This document shows positions 52,730 through 64,000 of a DNA stretch of 64,000 nucleotides, piece after piece. A model generated the notes under the pieces. The model did no database searches. It saw only the letters and a list, made by a program, of their open reading frames with translations, and was not told the origin of the DNA. The first letter of the stretch is position 1, and each line of letters starts with the position of its first letter. Position numbers and translations under genes: made by a program. Origin of the DNA: CAVQFO01 sp963711725 (GTDB taxonomy: Bacteria; Pseudomonadota; Gammaproteobacteria; Nitrococcales; Aquisalimonadaceae); assembly GCA_963711725.1 (NCBI GenBank), contig CAVQFO010000020.1, positions 1 to 64,000 on the forward strand. Reading direction: 5' to 3'.

Positions 52730-54028
52730 TCAGTACAACCCCCCAAGCTTCCCCATCCGCCGCGGACTCTCCGTCAGCCCCAACAACGTCCGTACCGCCG
52801 TACTGTCTTCCGCGGTACATACCGCATCCGCCAGCGCGTGGGCGGTATCCATGTTGACGCGCTCCAGTGCCTGCGCGAGATAGGGAATCAGGTGAGGTTC
52901 CACCGAGAAGGCCCGGAATCCCATTCCCAGCAATACCGGAAGCATGCCCGGCACTTTCGGGAGGAAGCCGCATAGCTGAATGTCGCCGACCTGGTCGCCG
53001 GCCTGGTCGGCGACGGTATGGAGGAACCGATGCAATACCGGGGCGTAGGGGTCCAGGTAATGGGCCACCGCTTCGTTGTCGCGGTCGGCGCCGAAGAGGC
53101 ACTGCATGAGATCGTTGCAGCCGATGGAGACGAAGTCGGCTTCCGCCAGCCAGTCGCGGATGGACAGGGCGGCGGCCGGTGTTTCGGCCATGGCGCCGAT
53201 GGGCAGGGGGTTCGGCGAGGCGCGTTCGATTTCGTAGCGCCAGCGATGGAATTCCTCCGGGAAGACCACGTAGGGGACGAGGGCGGAGACATCGTAATCC
53301 TGGGCGAGGCGGCCTAGGACGCGAACCTGGGCGCGGAAGGCCGACCGTACCGGCTCGGTGTCGTAGAGACGCGAGCCTTGCAGCCCGAGCAGGCCGTCCA
53401 TGCCTTCAATTTGCGGTACCCAGTCCGGATGTTTGTCACTGGAGAGGTCCAGCAGCCGGAAACGGACAGGCAGAGGATGGGCGGCCTCGCAGATCTTGCG
53501 GAATGCGTCTTCGTAGTAAGCCTCGTCGGGCACGGACCCGTCTTCCGGAGCGATGTATTCGGAGCGCACGATGCCGATGGCGCTGGCCCCGTGGCTGAGG
53601 GCTTCCCGGGCCTCGGCGGGTTGATCGATGCTGGCGCGGAGTTGGACCGGCTCGCGGTCGACGGTGTAGTAGGACTCACCGTAGCGGCTGGGCGTGGTGG
53701 GCTCCGGGCTTTCCTCGTACTGAGCCTGATCCGGCGAATAAACCAGTCCGTGGGCTCCGTCCAGGATGACCTCTTCGCCGGGTTTCAGGTCGGCGGCCTG
53801 GTCCGGGGTAATGACCACCATGGGGATGCCCAGGGCGAGGAGGTGCAGCATGGGGTGCGAGAGGGGCGCGCCTCCGACCAGGATCAGCCCTTCCGGGCGG
53901 AAATCAAGAGGCTTGAGTTCGCGCTGATACAGCACCAGCACTTCCCCTTCGCGGGCGTCTCCCAGGCCCACACAAAGCGGGCCCCGAGCGCGGCCCGGCC
54001 CGAAGGGCATACCATGGATTCGGATCAT
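52730..54028 (-). CDS. PEP-utilizing enzyme, PtsI-like, without HPr-binding domain
   Basis: This protein of about 432 residues contains the phosphohistidine swivel domain (GGAPLSHPMLHLLALGIPMV) and a PEP-binding TIM barrel with GIVRSEYI, FRLLDLSSDKHP, GAMAETPAAALS, IGCNDLMQCLFGADRDN and the catalytic Cys in LCGFLPKVPGM. These match enzyme I / PEP synthase catalytic residues. The N-terminal HPr-binding domain of enzyme I and the ATP-grasp domain of PEP synthase are both absent. The start is uncertain: ATG 54028 (with GGTGGAG upstream) or ATG 54067. It should phosphorylate its own His from PEP, but the acceptor is unknown and no HPr or EIIA gene is nearby. Confidence 0.82.
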   Translation of the reverse strand: MIRIHGMPFGPGRARGPLCVGLGDAREGEVLVLYQRELKPLDFRPEGLILVGGAPLSHPMLHLLALGIPMVVITPDQAADLKPGEEVILDGAHGLVYSPDQAQYEESPEPTTPSRYGESYYTVDREPVQLRASIDQPAEAREALSHGASAIGIVRSEYIAPEDGSVPDEAYYEDAFRKICEAAHPLPVRFRLLDLSSDKHPDWVPQIEGMDGLLGLQGSRLYDTEPVRSAFRAQVRVLGRLAQDYDVSALVPYVVFPEEFHRWRYEIERASPNPLPIGAMAETPAAALSIRDWLAEADFVSIGCNDLMQCLFGADRDNEAVAHYLDPYAPVLHRFLHTVADQAGDQVGDIQLCGFLPKVPGMLPVLLGMGFRAFSVEPHLIPYLAQALERVNMDTAHALADAVCTAEDSTAVRTLLGLTESPRRMGKLGGLY

Positions 54029-54184
54029 GATCGGCCGGCTCCACCCATCCAGCGTCACCTCCATCATGAGAATCCCGGAGCCCGGCTGCAAGGGTTGTTG
54101 TGTCGCTGTAGGCGCGTTTTGGTCCGCACCGGCATTGTGGACTAGGCTTACAGCTTGATTAACCAATAAAAAAAGGAGTAGCGA

Positions 54185-54577
54185 ATGAATACGGATCTGA
54201 CCTATCTCGCCCTGGTGACTGCTCTGACCGGCCTGATCTGGATTCCCTACGTTCTCGAGCGAATGGCGTCCCGCGGAATCACGGATACCGTCGGCTATCC
54301 GGAAGATCCCAAGCCGCAGGCGCCCTGGGCGGTGCGGATGCAGGCGGCTCATCGTAACGCCGTTGAGAATCTGGTGGTGTTCGCCGCGTTGGTGCTCGTG
54401 GCCCACATGGCGGGGATCAGCAACGAAGCCACTGCCAGCGCCGCGATGATCTATTTCTGGGCCCGGGTGGTGCATGTGCTGGCGCACACGTTCAAAGTGC
54501 CGTGGATTCGGACGCTGGCATTTGTCGTGGGATTTGCGTGCCAGTTTGTTGTGGGTTGGCAGATTCTGATTGGGTGA
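54185..54577 (+). CDS. MAPEG family membrane protein
   Basis: This 130-residue protein with four transmembrane helices has features of the MAPEG family (membrane-associated eicosanoid and glutathione metabolism): an N-terminal helix ending in PYVLERM, RMQAAHRNAVENLVVFAALVLV split around ENLVVF, YFWARVVHVLAH and a final helix. The Arg/His/Asn of the second helix fits the glutathione-binding site. AAAGGAGTAGCGA precedes the ATG. It is divergent from the PtsI-like gene and may detoxify lipophilic electrophiles. Confidence 0.88.
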   Translation: MNTDLTYLALVTALTGLIWIPYVLERMASRGITDTVGYPEDPKPQAPWAVRMQAAHRNAVENLVVFAALVLVAHMAGISNEATASAAMIYFWARVVHVLAHTFKVPWIRTLAFVVGFACQFVVGWQILIG

Positions 54578-54901
54578 GGGAATACTTAAACCACCAAGAG
54601 CGCGAAGGCTAAGAAGAAGCAAGCAGGCTCTTTGGGTTGATTTTTCTCCCCCTCGCCCCCCGGCCCCTTTCCCGCCAGGGGCGAGGGGAGGCTGTCACCG
54701 AGCCCTGGTTGGGGAATCCCCTCTCCCCTCCGTGGGAGAGGGCCAGGGAGAGGGGGATAGAGTGCGGCGGAGCCGCGTGCATTGTCGGATTACGCTTCGC
54801 TAATCCGACCTACATCATCCCTGCAGTCTTAATGCTCTTCGTGTCCTTCGTGGTTTAGCGCTGCGCCATTCGTTCGCGGCGGCGAGCGCCGCTCCTACCT
54901 G
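54578..54901. repeat. Repeat cluster: CCCTCTCCC, TCGGATTACGCTTCGCTAAT and REP elements
   Basis: This gap of about 324 bases contains CCCCTCGCCCCCCGGCCCCT and CTCCGTGGGAGAGGGCCAGG (about 54649-54750), a solo TCGGATTACGCTTCGCTAAT terminal-repeat copy at about 54786-54815, and a REP-like GCGGCGAGCGCCGCTCCTAC at about 54878-54898. No gene is visible. Confidence 0.75.
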
Positions 54902-58540
<3,639 letters not shown>

Positions 58541-58591
58541 GGCGGACTATTATACGGGCACAAAAAAGGGCCGGCTTGCGCCAGCCCAGCT

Positions 58592-58643
58592 AGGGAGACG
58601 GTGATCCATTCACACGGCCGTGTGAATGGATCACCGTCTCCCT
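58592..58643. repeat. Perfect 52-bp palindrome
   Basis: AGGGAGACGGTGATCCATTC, then ACACGG at the centre, and the exact inverse complement. All 52 bases pair around the central GGCC. It lies between the divergently positioned 5-oxoprolinase start and the end of hsp20. Its core (GATCCATTCAC-x-CGGCCG) resembles the repeat at 2716-2772. It may act as a terminator for hsp20, but it can also extrude as a cruciform. Confidence 0.9.
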
Positions 58644-58662
58644 TAGGGGGGGTTGAGAAAGA

Positions 58663-59103
58663 TCAGCCTTCCACGGTGATTCGTCTGGGTTTGGCCGCCG
58701 CGCCCTTGGGAATACTGACCTCCAGTACCCCATTCTTGGATGCGGCGCTAACTTTCTCCGCGTCCGCCGTGTCGGGCAGGCTGAAGCGGCGCATGAAGGT
58801 GCCGCGCACCCGTTCAACACGGCGGTATTTCTCCGATTCTTCCTTGGACTCCTGGCGGCGTTCGCCGCGGATGGTCAAAACGCCGTTCTCCAGGGTGACT
58901 TCGATGTCCTTGGGGTCGACACCGGGGATGTCGGCGGTGACCACGTAGCGGTCATCTTCTTCGCGAATATCTGCGGCCGGTGCCCAGTCGCGGATCAGGG
59001 TGCTGCCGTTCTCGTCCTGGGCGGGGCCCACGTCGAACAGCCGATTGATCTCCCGCTGAAGCTGACCCAGCGTGCCCATGGGTTCACGGGGAATCAATGC
59101 CAT
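58663..59103 (-). CDS. Hsp20/alpha-crystallin small heat shock protein
   Basis: This 146-residue ATP-independent chaperone holds unfolding proteins during heat stress. The N-terminal arm (GTLGQLQREINRLFD) is followed by the alpha-crystallin domain from WAPAADIREEDDRYVVTADI to the LENGVLTIRGER and FMRRFSLPDTADAEKVSA segments, the conserved NGVLEVSIPK, and a short tail. ATG 59103 is chosen because GGAGG lies 8 bases upstream. A sigma-32-type promoter is present upstream. Confidence 0.95.
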   Translation of the reverse strand: MALIPREPMGTLGQLQREINRLFDVGPAQDENGSTLIRDWAPAADIREEDDRYVVTADIPGVDPKDIEVTLENGVLTIRGERRQESKEESEKYRRVERVRGTFMRRFSLPDTADAEKVSAASKNGVLEVSIPKGAAAKPRRITVEG

Positions 59104-59145
59104 TTCCATCACCTCCGTAACAGAAGTTGTTTAAGGGTTATTTCC

Positions 59146-59175
59146 TAAATTGGATACGCCGGGAGCGATTTCAAG
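59146..59175 (-). promoter_or_regulatory. Sigma-32 type heat shock promoter of hsp20
   Basis: On the minus strand, CTTGAAA (59175-59169) is followed after 15 bases by CCAATTTA (59153-59146). This matches the heat shock -35 consensus exactly and the -10 consensus (CCCCATnT) partly, with optimal spacing. It lies about 43 bases ahead of the hsp20 start. Confidence 0.75.
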
Positions 59176-59377
59176 ATCCCTCTGTGCACCACCTCTGTGA
59201 AATTCCAAATCAGTGTTCCTAGGCGGAAAAACAGGTGGTGGACCACATTTCGGAGGATTCGGGGTTGACCGCGTTGAACGCCGCCAGTATGAGTAGAAGC
59301 TCGGGCTTTTTCCGCTGCCGCAGGGCGGTGTGCCGATGCCTGGAACGCTTTAAAACCTAGAATAATAAGGAATCTCC

Positions 59378-60259
59378 GTGACCGAGACGGATAAAGACGC
59401 CGACAAACCGCGCGTGCTGGTGGTCGACGACTCCAGGCTCATGCGTTTTTCCGCCAAGAAGATTCTCACTGAGGGCTTCGATGTTGTCCTCGCCGAGGAT
59501 GGTGAGCAGGCCTGGGACTGCATTCGAGGCGACGATACCCTGCAGGTGGTCTTTCTGGATTTGTCCATGCCGGTGTTGGACGGTTTCGGGTTGCTTGAGC
59601 GAATTCGCACCTCCGACGAGGATCGGATCAACAGTCTTCCGGTAATCATCGTGACCGGCAACGAGGGCGAGGACGCCCGCGAACAGGTGCTGGAACGGGG
59701 TGCGACGGATTTCATCACCAAGCCCTTCGATTCGGTACAACTGCGGGCACGAGCGACGGCCCACGCCACCTCCCGGATCACCACGACCAAGCTGCAGGCC
59801 CGGAGTCACATCGACTCCGTTACCGATCTCCACAGCCCCAACTACTTCTCGGAGAAGCTGGAGAAGGATCGTGCATTTGCGGCGCGCCACGGCCATGCGT
59901 TGACCGTGGTGATCGTGGAATTGGAGGGTTTCAGAGACCTGTTCCTGGAGCACGGCAAAAACGTGGCCAACGCGGTCCTGAAGCGGGTTGCCGATCTGAT
60001 CCGCCAGTCCGTGCGTCAGGAGGATACCGCTGCGCGCATCGGCCTGGCGCGGTTCGCCGTGTCACTGCCCATGGCGGGAGAGGCCGGCGGCCAGCGCCTG
60101 GTGGAACGCTTGATCGGTCAGCTGGAGCGCACCCGCTTTACGGTGCGCAAGAAGCCGTTGCCCGTGCGTGTCCGGACGGCGTTCGCGGTGCCGCCGGCGG
60201 ATGCGACGCTATCTGCCAAAGAGATTCTGCAAGCGGCGGAACGAGAGCTGGAAGGCTAG
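59378..60259 (+). CDS. Response regulator with degenerate GGDEF domain
   Basis: This 293-residue protein starts at GTG 59378. Residues 10-130 form a receiver (VLVVDDSRLMRF, phospho-Asp61 in FLDLSMPVLDGFG, Lys in FITKPFDS). The C-terminal half has GGDEF topology (DSVTDLHSPNYFSEKLEKD, VVIVELEGFRDLFLEHGKN), but the signature reads RIGLARFAVSLP instead of RxGGDEF, and the metal-binding Asp is replaced (VELEGF). It should not make cyclic di-GMP and may be a binding or scaffold module. No kinase gene is adjacent. Confidence 0.87.
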   Translation: MTETDKDADKPRVLVVDDSRLMRFSAKKILTEGFDVVLAEDGEQAWDCIRGDDTLQVVFLDLSMPVLDGFGLLERIRTSDEDRINSLPVIIVTGNEGEDAREQVLERGATDFITKPFDSVQLRARATAHATSRITTTKLQARSHIDSVTDLHSPNYFSEKLEKDRAFAARHGHALTVVIVELEGFRDLFLEHGKNVANAVLKRVADLIRQSVRQEDTAARIGLARFAVSLPMAGEAGGQRLVERLIGQLERTRFTVRKKPLPVRVRTAFAVPPADATLSAKEILQAAERELEG

Positions 60260-60365
60260 CGGGAATCACCGGGCCCAAGATCATCGACGGCTGACGGCAA
60301 AGGAGCGGCGAGTCGGGGTCACCGGCGCCCCGGCTCCCATCTCCAGGTCCGGCGGGGGAGCGGAT

Positions 60366-60572
60366 TCAGGCGGTGGTATTGATGTGAAGGCCGATGCGCG
60401 GATTGCCGGATTGCGTCGCCGCCGGCTGAGCCGCGGGCAGGGAATTCAGCAGCTGACTGGCGGTGGAGGCCTGTTGATCCAGAGCCTTTCGCAGCACGCT
60501 GATCGTTACCGCATCGCCGTTCACCTGGCTGGTATTGGCGATGCTGGTCATCAGGTTGTTGTTGATCATCAT
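60366..60572 (-). CDS. YjfB-like small putative motility protein
   Basis: This is a 68-residue protein starting at ATG 60572, with GGAGG eight bases upstream. ISVLRKALDQQASTASQLLN and the C-terminal NPRIGLHINTTA match the YjfB family of small proteins (helix, then a short G-x-x-I-N/D-T-x-A ending). The family is described as a putative motility protein; the molecular function is unknown. It is convergent with the degenerate GGDEF regulator gene. Confidence 0.75.
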   Translation of the reverse strand: MMINNNLMTSIANTSQVNGDAVTISVLRKALDQQASTASQLLNSLPAAQPAATQSGNPRIGLHINTTA

Positions 60573-60690
60573 GACCCGCACCTCCGCGAGAATATGTTCA
60601 ACGTCCCATATTACTCAATACACGTTATCGCGGTTGGCGGAGCGGCGGTGTGAACCGCTTTGCGTTTTGCCGATCCCGGCGAGGGCGCTC

Positions 60691-61368
60691 ATGACGGACC
60701 TGATCTTGTACGAACTGGCGGGGGCGGGTGACATCCGCTTCAGTCCCTACTGTTGGCGATCGCGGTTCGCCCTGGCCCACAAGGGGCTGGAGGCGGAGTT
60801 TGTACCGTGCCGATATACCGAGAAGGAGCGCATCGCCTTCAGCGGGCAGGAAAAGCTCCCGGTTTTGGTGGACGGCGAGACGGTGGTGAGCGATTCCTGG
60901 GAGATCGCCTGCTACTTGGAAGACACCTACCCCGACCGCCCGCTGCTTTTCCCCGAATCCATGGACCGGGAACGCACCCGGGCTCTCAACGAGTGGGCCG
61001 ATAAACGGCTCAACGCCACGCTGATCCGCCTGGTGATCGGCGACGTATTCGCCCATGTCGACCCCGCAGACCGGGATTATTTTCGCCGCACCCGTGAAGA
61101 GCGCTTCGGAGCCGCGATTGAAGAGATGGAAGTGGAGCGTGACAAGTATCTCCCGGTCCTGAACGCCGTGCTTGACCCGCTGCGCAGCAGTCTGCGCGAA
61201 CACCCGTTCCTCAGCGGTGAGGCACCGGCCTATGCGGATTTCATCGTGGCCGGGTCGTTGCAGTGGGTCCGCCAGCTGGGGGCGCGCGCGTTGATCGCCG
61301 ATGACGATCCCATCGCCGAGTGGCGGGAACGCATGTGGGAGTTGTTCGGGCGCATGGGGCGGGAGTGA
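60691..61368 (+). CDS. Glutathione S-transferase family protein
   Basis: This 225-residue protein has an N-terminal thioredoxin-like domain (FSPYCWRSRFALAHKGLEAE, catalytic Ser/Cys region SPYC; EKLPVLVDGETVVSDSWEIA with the glutathione-binding Pro and DS) and an all-helical C-terminal domain. It resembles beta-etherase/maleylacetoacetate isomerase-like GSTs. The substrate is unknown. It is followed by a 696-base repeat region. Confidence 0.9.
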   Translation: MTDLILYELAGAGDIRFSPYCWRSRFALAHKGLEAEFVPCRYTEKERIAFSGQEKLPVLVDGETVVSDSWEIACYLEDTYPDRPLLFPESMDRERTRALNEWADKRLNATLIRLVIGDVFAHVDPADRDYFRRTREERFGAAIEEMEVERDKYLPVLNAVLDPLRSSLREHPFLSGEAPAYADFIVAGSLQWVRQLGARALIADDDPIAEWRERMWELFGRMGRE

Positions 61369-61377
61369 GGGTTGCGG

Positions 61378-62045
61378 CTTCGCCGGATTGTCGGATTACG
61401 CTGCGCTAATCCGACCGACATTGCATGGGATAGCTTTGTGCCGCTTTGCGGCGATGAATTGGTCGGGGCTTTCGCGCCCCTGCGACGAGTTCATTTTGTT
61501 TACTCGCCCCAGGGGAGCTCGAAGCCCTTGTACGCAGCCGCGCTCAGGTCTGTTTTGGGCATCTGGGTAGGCGCGACGGCGGTCGCGTAGCAGGGGCTAC
61601 GGGGCCGGTGCCGCAACACCGCCAGGGGCCAAAACAGGGCTGAGCCCTGCGGGTTACGGCCTGAGAAGCCAGCCTGGGGTGTTGCACCGCTTGGCCGTAG
61701 AGTGTGCTACGGCGCTGCGCGGCGCGCCTACCATGCTGGCTTCTCAGGCCGTAACGCGGCTGCGTACAAGGGCTTCGGGCTCCCCACAAAACGAACCAAA
61801 AGAAACCGCGCCCGTCCACGTCGCCCTTCGGGTTCCCTGCGCGCGGGCACGAATGAAGGCGGTGGGCCTACAGCACGTCCGTGTGCTGGAGGCCCACGCG
61901 GGCGATCCCTCGCCCGCCCCCTCTGGGGCTTGGACCTTCATTCGTCCCCGTGCTCGGCGCCGTCACGGGGTTTGTGGTGCCAAATCCACCCTAGGTGCTA
62001 TCCAATGTAGGGTGGGTAGAGCGCAGCGAAACCCACCAATCCGGC
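61378..62045. repeat. Composite dispersed repeat, copy 3, with nested palindromic insert
   Basis: It starts with TCGGATTACGCTGCGCTAAT near 61391 and ends with GGGTAGAGCGCAGCGAAACC near 62015. The internal blocks appear in the same order as copy 2 (GGGGCTTTCGCGCCCCTGCG, CGCCCTTCGGGTTC, GGTGGGCCTACAGCACGTCC, CCCGTGCTCGGCGCC). In place of the central CTTTGCTT stem lies a 274-base insert (61512-61785) with its own long inverted ends. No protein is encoded. Confidence 0.8.
61512..61785. mobile_element. Nested MITE-like element with 31-bp inverted ends and an inner 21-bp pair
   Basis: The arms 61512-61542 and 61755-61785 are inverse complements over 31 bases with one mismatch (ends GGGGAGCTCGAAGCCC / GGGCTTCGGGCTCCCC). 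A second perfect 21-bp pair lies inside at 61653-61673 and 61735-61755 (GTTACGGCCTGAGAAGCCAG). A GCCGTAG-AGTGTG-CTACGGC hairpin sits at its centre. There is no open frame. It is absent from repeat copies 1 and 2, so it was probably inserted into copy 3. Confidence 0.7.
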
Positions 62046-62064
62046 CAAGCCGCAACACTGTCCC

Positions 62065-63483
62065 TTAATCCTCGAAGGGAACCACCTTTCCCGGATTCAG
62101 AATTCCCTCCGGGTCCAGCGCCCCCTTGAGCCGCCGCATCAAATCCACTTCGACGTCCGATTTGTAGCGCAACACATCCTTGGGTTTGAGCTGCCCCACG
62201 CCGTGTTCGGCGGCGAAGGACCCGTGCATATCGGCGACGAGGTCGTGGACAATCTCGTTGAACTCGTTCCAGCGGGCGAGAAACGCGGCGGTGTCGGCGC
62301 CTTCCGGTTGGGACAGATTAAAGTGAATGTTGCCGTCGCCGATGTGGCCGAAGGCGCAGACGCGGATGCCGGGCAGGCGTTGTTCCACCCGTGCGGTGGC
62401 TTCGCGGAGGAAGGCGGGGATCTGGGAGACGGGCACCGATATATCGTGTTTGATGCTGCCGCCTTCCTGCTTCTGGGCCGGTGGGATGCCCTTGCGGATG
62501 GCCCAGAGGGCTTCGCGGGCGTCCGGCGTATCGGCAATTCGGGCTTCGCCTACGATGCCGTCGGCCCGGGCGTGGGCGATGGTGGCCGACAGCGTGCGAT
62601 GGAGATGGCCGTCGGGCGTGGCACCGCTGAGGTCGATGAGCAGATACCAGGCGTGGGGTTCGGCGAACGGTTCCCGGCAGTCGTCGCGGTGGCGGACGGC
62701 AAATGCCACGGGTGTGCGCGCCATGATCTCGCAGGCGGTGACGGCATCGCCGCTGGCCTCGCGTAAGCGGTTGAGCAGTTCCAGGGCCTGGTCGGGGTTG
62801 TCCAGGCCGGCCAGGGCGGTCTGGACGTCGTGGGGTGCGGGAAAGAGCTTGAGTGTGGCCGCGGTGATGATCCCCAAGGTGCCTTCGGCGCCGATGAACA
62901 GATCCCGAAGGTCATAGCTGCTGTTGTCCTTGCGCAGCCGGGTCAGTCCGTCCCATATACGGCCGTCGGCGAGAACCACCTCCAGGCCGAGCGCCAGGTC
63001 GCGCGTGTTGCCGTAGTGGAGAACGTTCATTCCGCCGGCGTTGGTGGAAAGGTTGCCGCCGATGGTGCAGCGGTCCTCGGCAGCGTAGCTCAGCGGGAAA
63101 AAGCGGTCGGCCTCTTGGGCGGCAGCCTGGATGTCGGCGAGGATGCAGCCGGCCTCCACGGTCATGGTGTAATTGGCGGCGTCCACGCCCCGCACCCGGT
63201 TCATGCGCCGCAGGCTGAGGATGATCTGCCGGCCGGATTCGTCGGGGACGCCGCCACCGCACAGCCCGGTGTTGCCCCCCTGGGGGACCACTGCAATCCC
63301 GGCCTCGGCGCACAAGCGCACCAGAGCGGAGACTTCTTCGGTGTTTCGCGGCAAGGCGACGCCGGCAGAGGTGCCATGGAACAGGCCGCGCTGCTCCGAC
63401 AGGTAGGGCGCCATCGGGCCGGGATCGGCGATCCAGCCGTCCGGGCCGAGCAGGGTGGCGATGTTGCTTAAGGCCTTTTTCAT
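62065..63483 (-). CDS. FAD-binding oxidase, GlcD / D-2-hydroxyacid dehydrogenase family
   Basis: This 472-residue flavoprotein of the vanillyl-alcohol oxidase superfamily has a PCMH FAD-binding domain ([71 protein letters not shown]) and a C-terminal FAD-oxidase domain ([43 protein letters not shown]). Relatives oxidise D-lactate, glycolate or D-2-hydroxyglutarate and pass electrons to quinone or ETF. Without partners such as glcE/glcF nearby, D-2-hydroxyglutarate or D-lactate is more likely. ATG 63483 is used; the GTG at 63519 would add 12 residues. Confidence 0.92.
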   Translation of the reverse strand: MKKALSNIATLLGPDGWIADPGPMAPYLSEQRGLFHGTSAGVALPRNTEEVSALVRLCAEAGIAVVPQGGNTGLCGGGVPDESGRQIILSLRRMNRVRGVDAANYTMTVEAGCILADIQAAAQEADRFFPLSYAAEDRCTIGGNLSTNAGGMNVLHYGNTRDLALGLEVVLADGRIWDGLTRLRKDNSSYDLRDLFIGAEGTLGIITAATLKLFPAPHDVQTALAGLDNPDQALELLNRLREASGDAVTACEIMARTPVAFAVRHRDDCREPFAEPHAWYLLIDLSGATPDGHLHRTLSATIAHARADGIVGEARIADTPDAREALWAIRKGIPPAQKQEGGSIKHDISVPVSQIPAFLREATARVEQRLPGIRVCAFGHIGDGNIHFNLSQPEGADTAAFLARWNEFNEIVHDLVADMHGSFAAEHGVGQLKPKDVLRYKSDVEVDLMRRLKGALDPEGILNPGKVVPFED

Positions 63484-63607
63484 GGGCGGCGGGCCGGTCA
63501 AAGCGGGATGGCTTACCAAGCTTCAGCAAGTATTCCCAGGCCTCAAAGCGATCAGGCGCTCCCTTTGGGCGGCCGCCGAGGCATGGGGATACGGGTCGAA
63601 AGGCTAG

Positions 63608-63613
63608 TATAAT
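63608..63613 (+). promoter_or_regulatory. Perfect TATAAT -10 hexamer ahead of dinB
   Basis: TATAAT at 63608-63613 lies 14 bases before the ATG at 63627. No good -35 is seen 17 bases upstream and no LexA box (CTGT-N8-ACAG) is visible. If used, the transcript would have a leader of only a few bases. Confidence 0.4.
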
Positions 63614-63626
63614 GCCAGACGCTGCC

Positions 63627-64000
63627 ATGAGCGACGAGCCCGACACTACCGCTTCCCGCAAGATCATCCATGTGGATATGGACGCGTTCTACGCGTCCGT
63701 GGAGCAGCGGGACGACCCCGCGCTGCGTGGACAGCCGGTAATCGTGGGCGGTTCGCCCGATCGGCGGGGCGTGGTGGCGGCGGCCAGCTACGAGGCGCGG
63801 CGCTTCGGCATCCATTCGGCCATGCCCTCGGCCCGGGCCGTCCGGCTCTGTCCCCACGCCGTTTTCATCCGGCCTCGTTTCGAGGTGTATCGCTCGGTTT
63901 CGCGGCAAATCCGGGCCATCTTTCATTCCTATACGCCCTTCGTGGAGCCGCTTTCCCTGGATGAGGCCTATCTGGACGTCACCGAAACCCGGGGTTACAA
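63627..64000 (+). CDS. dinB: DNA polymerase IV, N-terminal part (runs off the window)
   Basis: ATG 63627 starts [20 protein letters not shown], and 124 codons are visible. The Y-family hallmarks [15 protein letters not shown] (first catalytic Asp), [20 protein letters not shown] and the second site [10 protein letters not shown] (Asp-Glu pair) are intact. This is an error-prone translesion polymerase. An in-frame ATG at 63612 is possible but lies in the TATAAT box. It is divergent from the FAD oxidase gene. Confidence 0.95.
   Translation, partial: MSDEPDTTASRKIIHVDMDAFYASVEQRDDPALRGQPVIVGGSPDRRGVVAAASYEARRFGIHSAMPSARAVRLCPHAVFIRPRFEVYRSVSRQIRAIFHSYTPFVEPLSLDEAYLDVTETRGY

Noticed and set aside
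59378..60259. Active diguanylate cyclase
   Set aside because: The GGDEF signature and the metal-binding Asp are replaced, so only a degenerate domain is claimed.

Overview
The window is about 64 kb of GC-rich chromosomal DNA from a free-living, respiring Gammaproteobacterium outside the enteric group. This is inferred from the gene set: glcB, B12-dependent nrdJ, a RegB/RegA redox system beside Sco and PCu(A)C copper chaperones, hydrogenase-4-like membrane subunits, and abundant short palindromic repeats. I cannot assign a genus. No rRNA, tRNA, CRISPR array or prophage was seen.

Layout. 1-9.9 kb is a catabolic cluster, all on the + strand: three SDR dehydrogenases, a Nudix/MBL pair, acetoacetate-CoA ligase, two tandem MaoC hydratases, an epoxide-hydrolase-like enzyme, a HIT protein, a FrnE-type DsbA protein and a hot-dog thioesterase. 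It reads as a CoA-dependent pathway for an unknown acid or terpenoid/lipid. 10-10.8 kb holds a deleted relic of a type II NADH dehydrogenase and a zinc-ribbon membrane protein. 11.3-15.2 kb is a compact stressosome operon (rsbR-rsbS-rsbT-rsbX) continuing into a histidine kinase and a LuxR-type response regulator, with a PAS-GGDEF protein next to it. 16.9-19.1 kb is malate synthase G. 19.4-25.9 kb holds a putative lipoprotein, a tautomerase, nrdJ, a porin-like protein and an ABC-class ATPase. 26.4-30.9 kb is a coupled M20 peptidase / NAD synthetase / MBL set. 31.3-39.4 kb holds an SDR, a membrane diguanylate cyclase, a disrupted apt, a CPBP / shikimate kinase / isoaspartyl peptidase run, a frameshifted NHL-repeat lipoprotein and a LuxR regulator. 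39.4-41.5 kb is a spermidine-synthase-like gene and a dead IS481 element. 41.7-48.9 kb is a six-gene complex related to hydrogenase 4 whose large subunit has no NiFe-binding cysteines (Ehr type). 49.1-52.3 kb is a Sco/PCu(A)C pair divergent from a single RegB-RegA reading frame, with a RegA/PrrA-type operator between them. 52.7-64 kb holds a PtsI-like protein, MAPEG, 5-oxoprolinase, Hsp20 with a sigma-32 promoter, a response regulator with a degenerate GGDEF domain, a YjfB-like small protein, a GST, an FAD-linked oxidase and the start of dinB.

Two themes cut across the window. First, many otherwise well-conserved genes are broken by single-base indels, often in short homopolymers (Nudix/MBL, SDR, glcB, apt, the NHL lipoprotein, the LuxR regulator, hyfB). 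This suggests indel errors in the assembly, so some apparent fusions or pseudogenes, including the RegB-RegA fusion, may be artefacts. Second, the intergenic DNA is rich in dispersed structured repeats. These include three copies of a composite element of about 0.4-0.7 kb bounded by inverted TAGGGTGGG-type palindromes, a perfect 52-bp palindrome, and a 115-bp MITE-like insertion inside apt.
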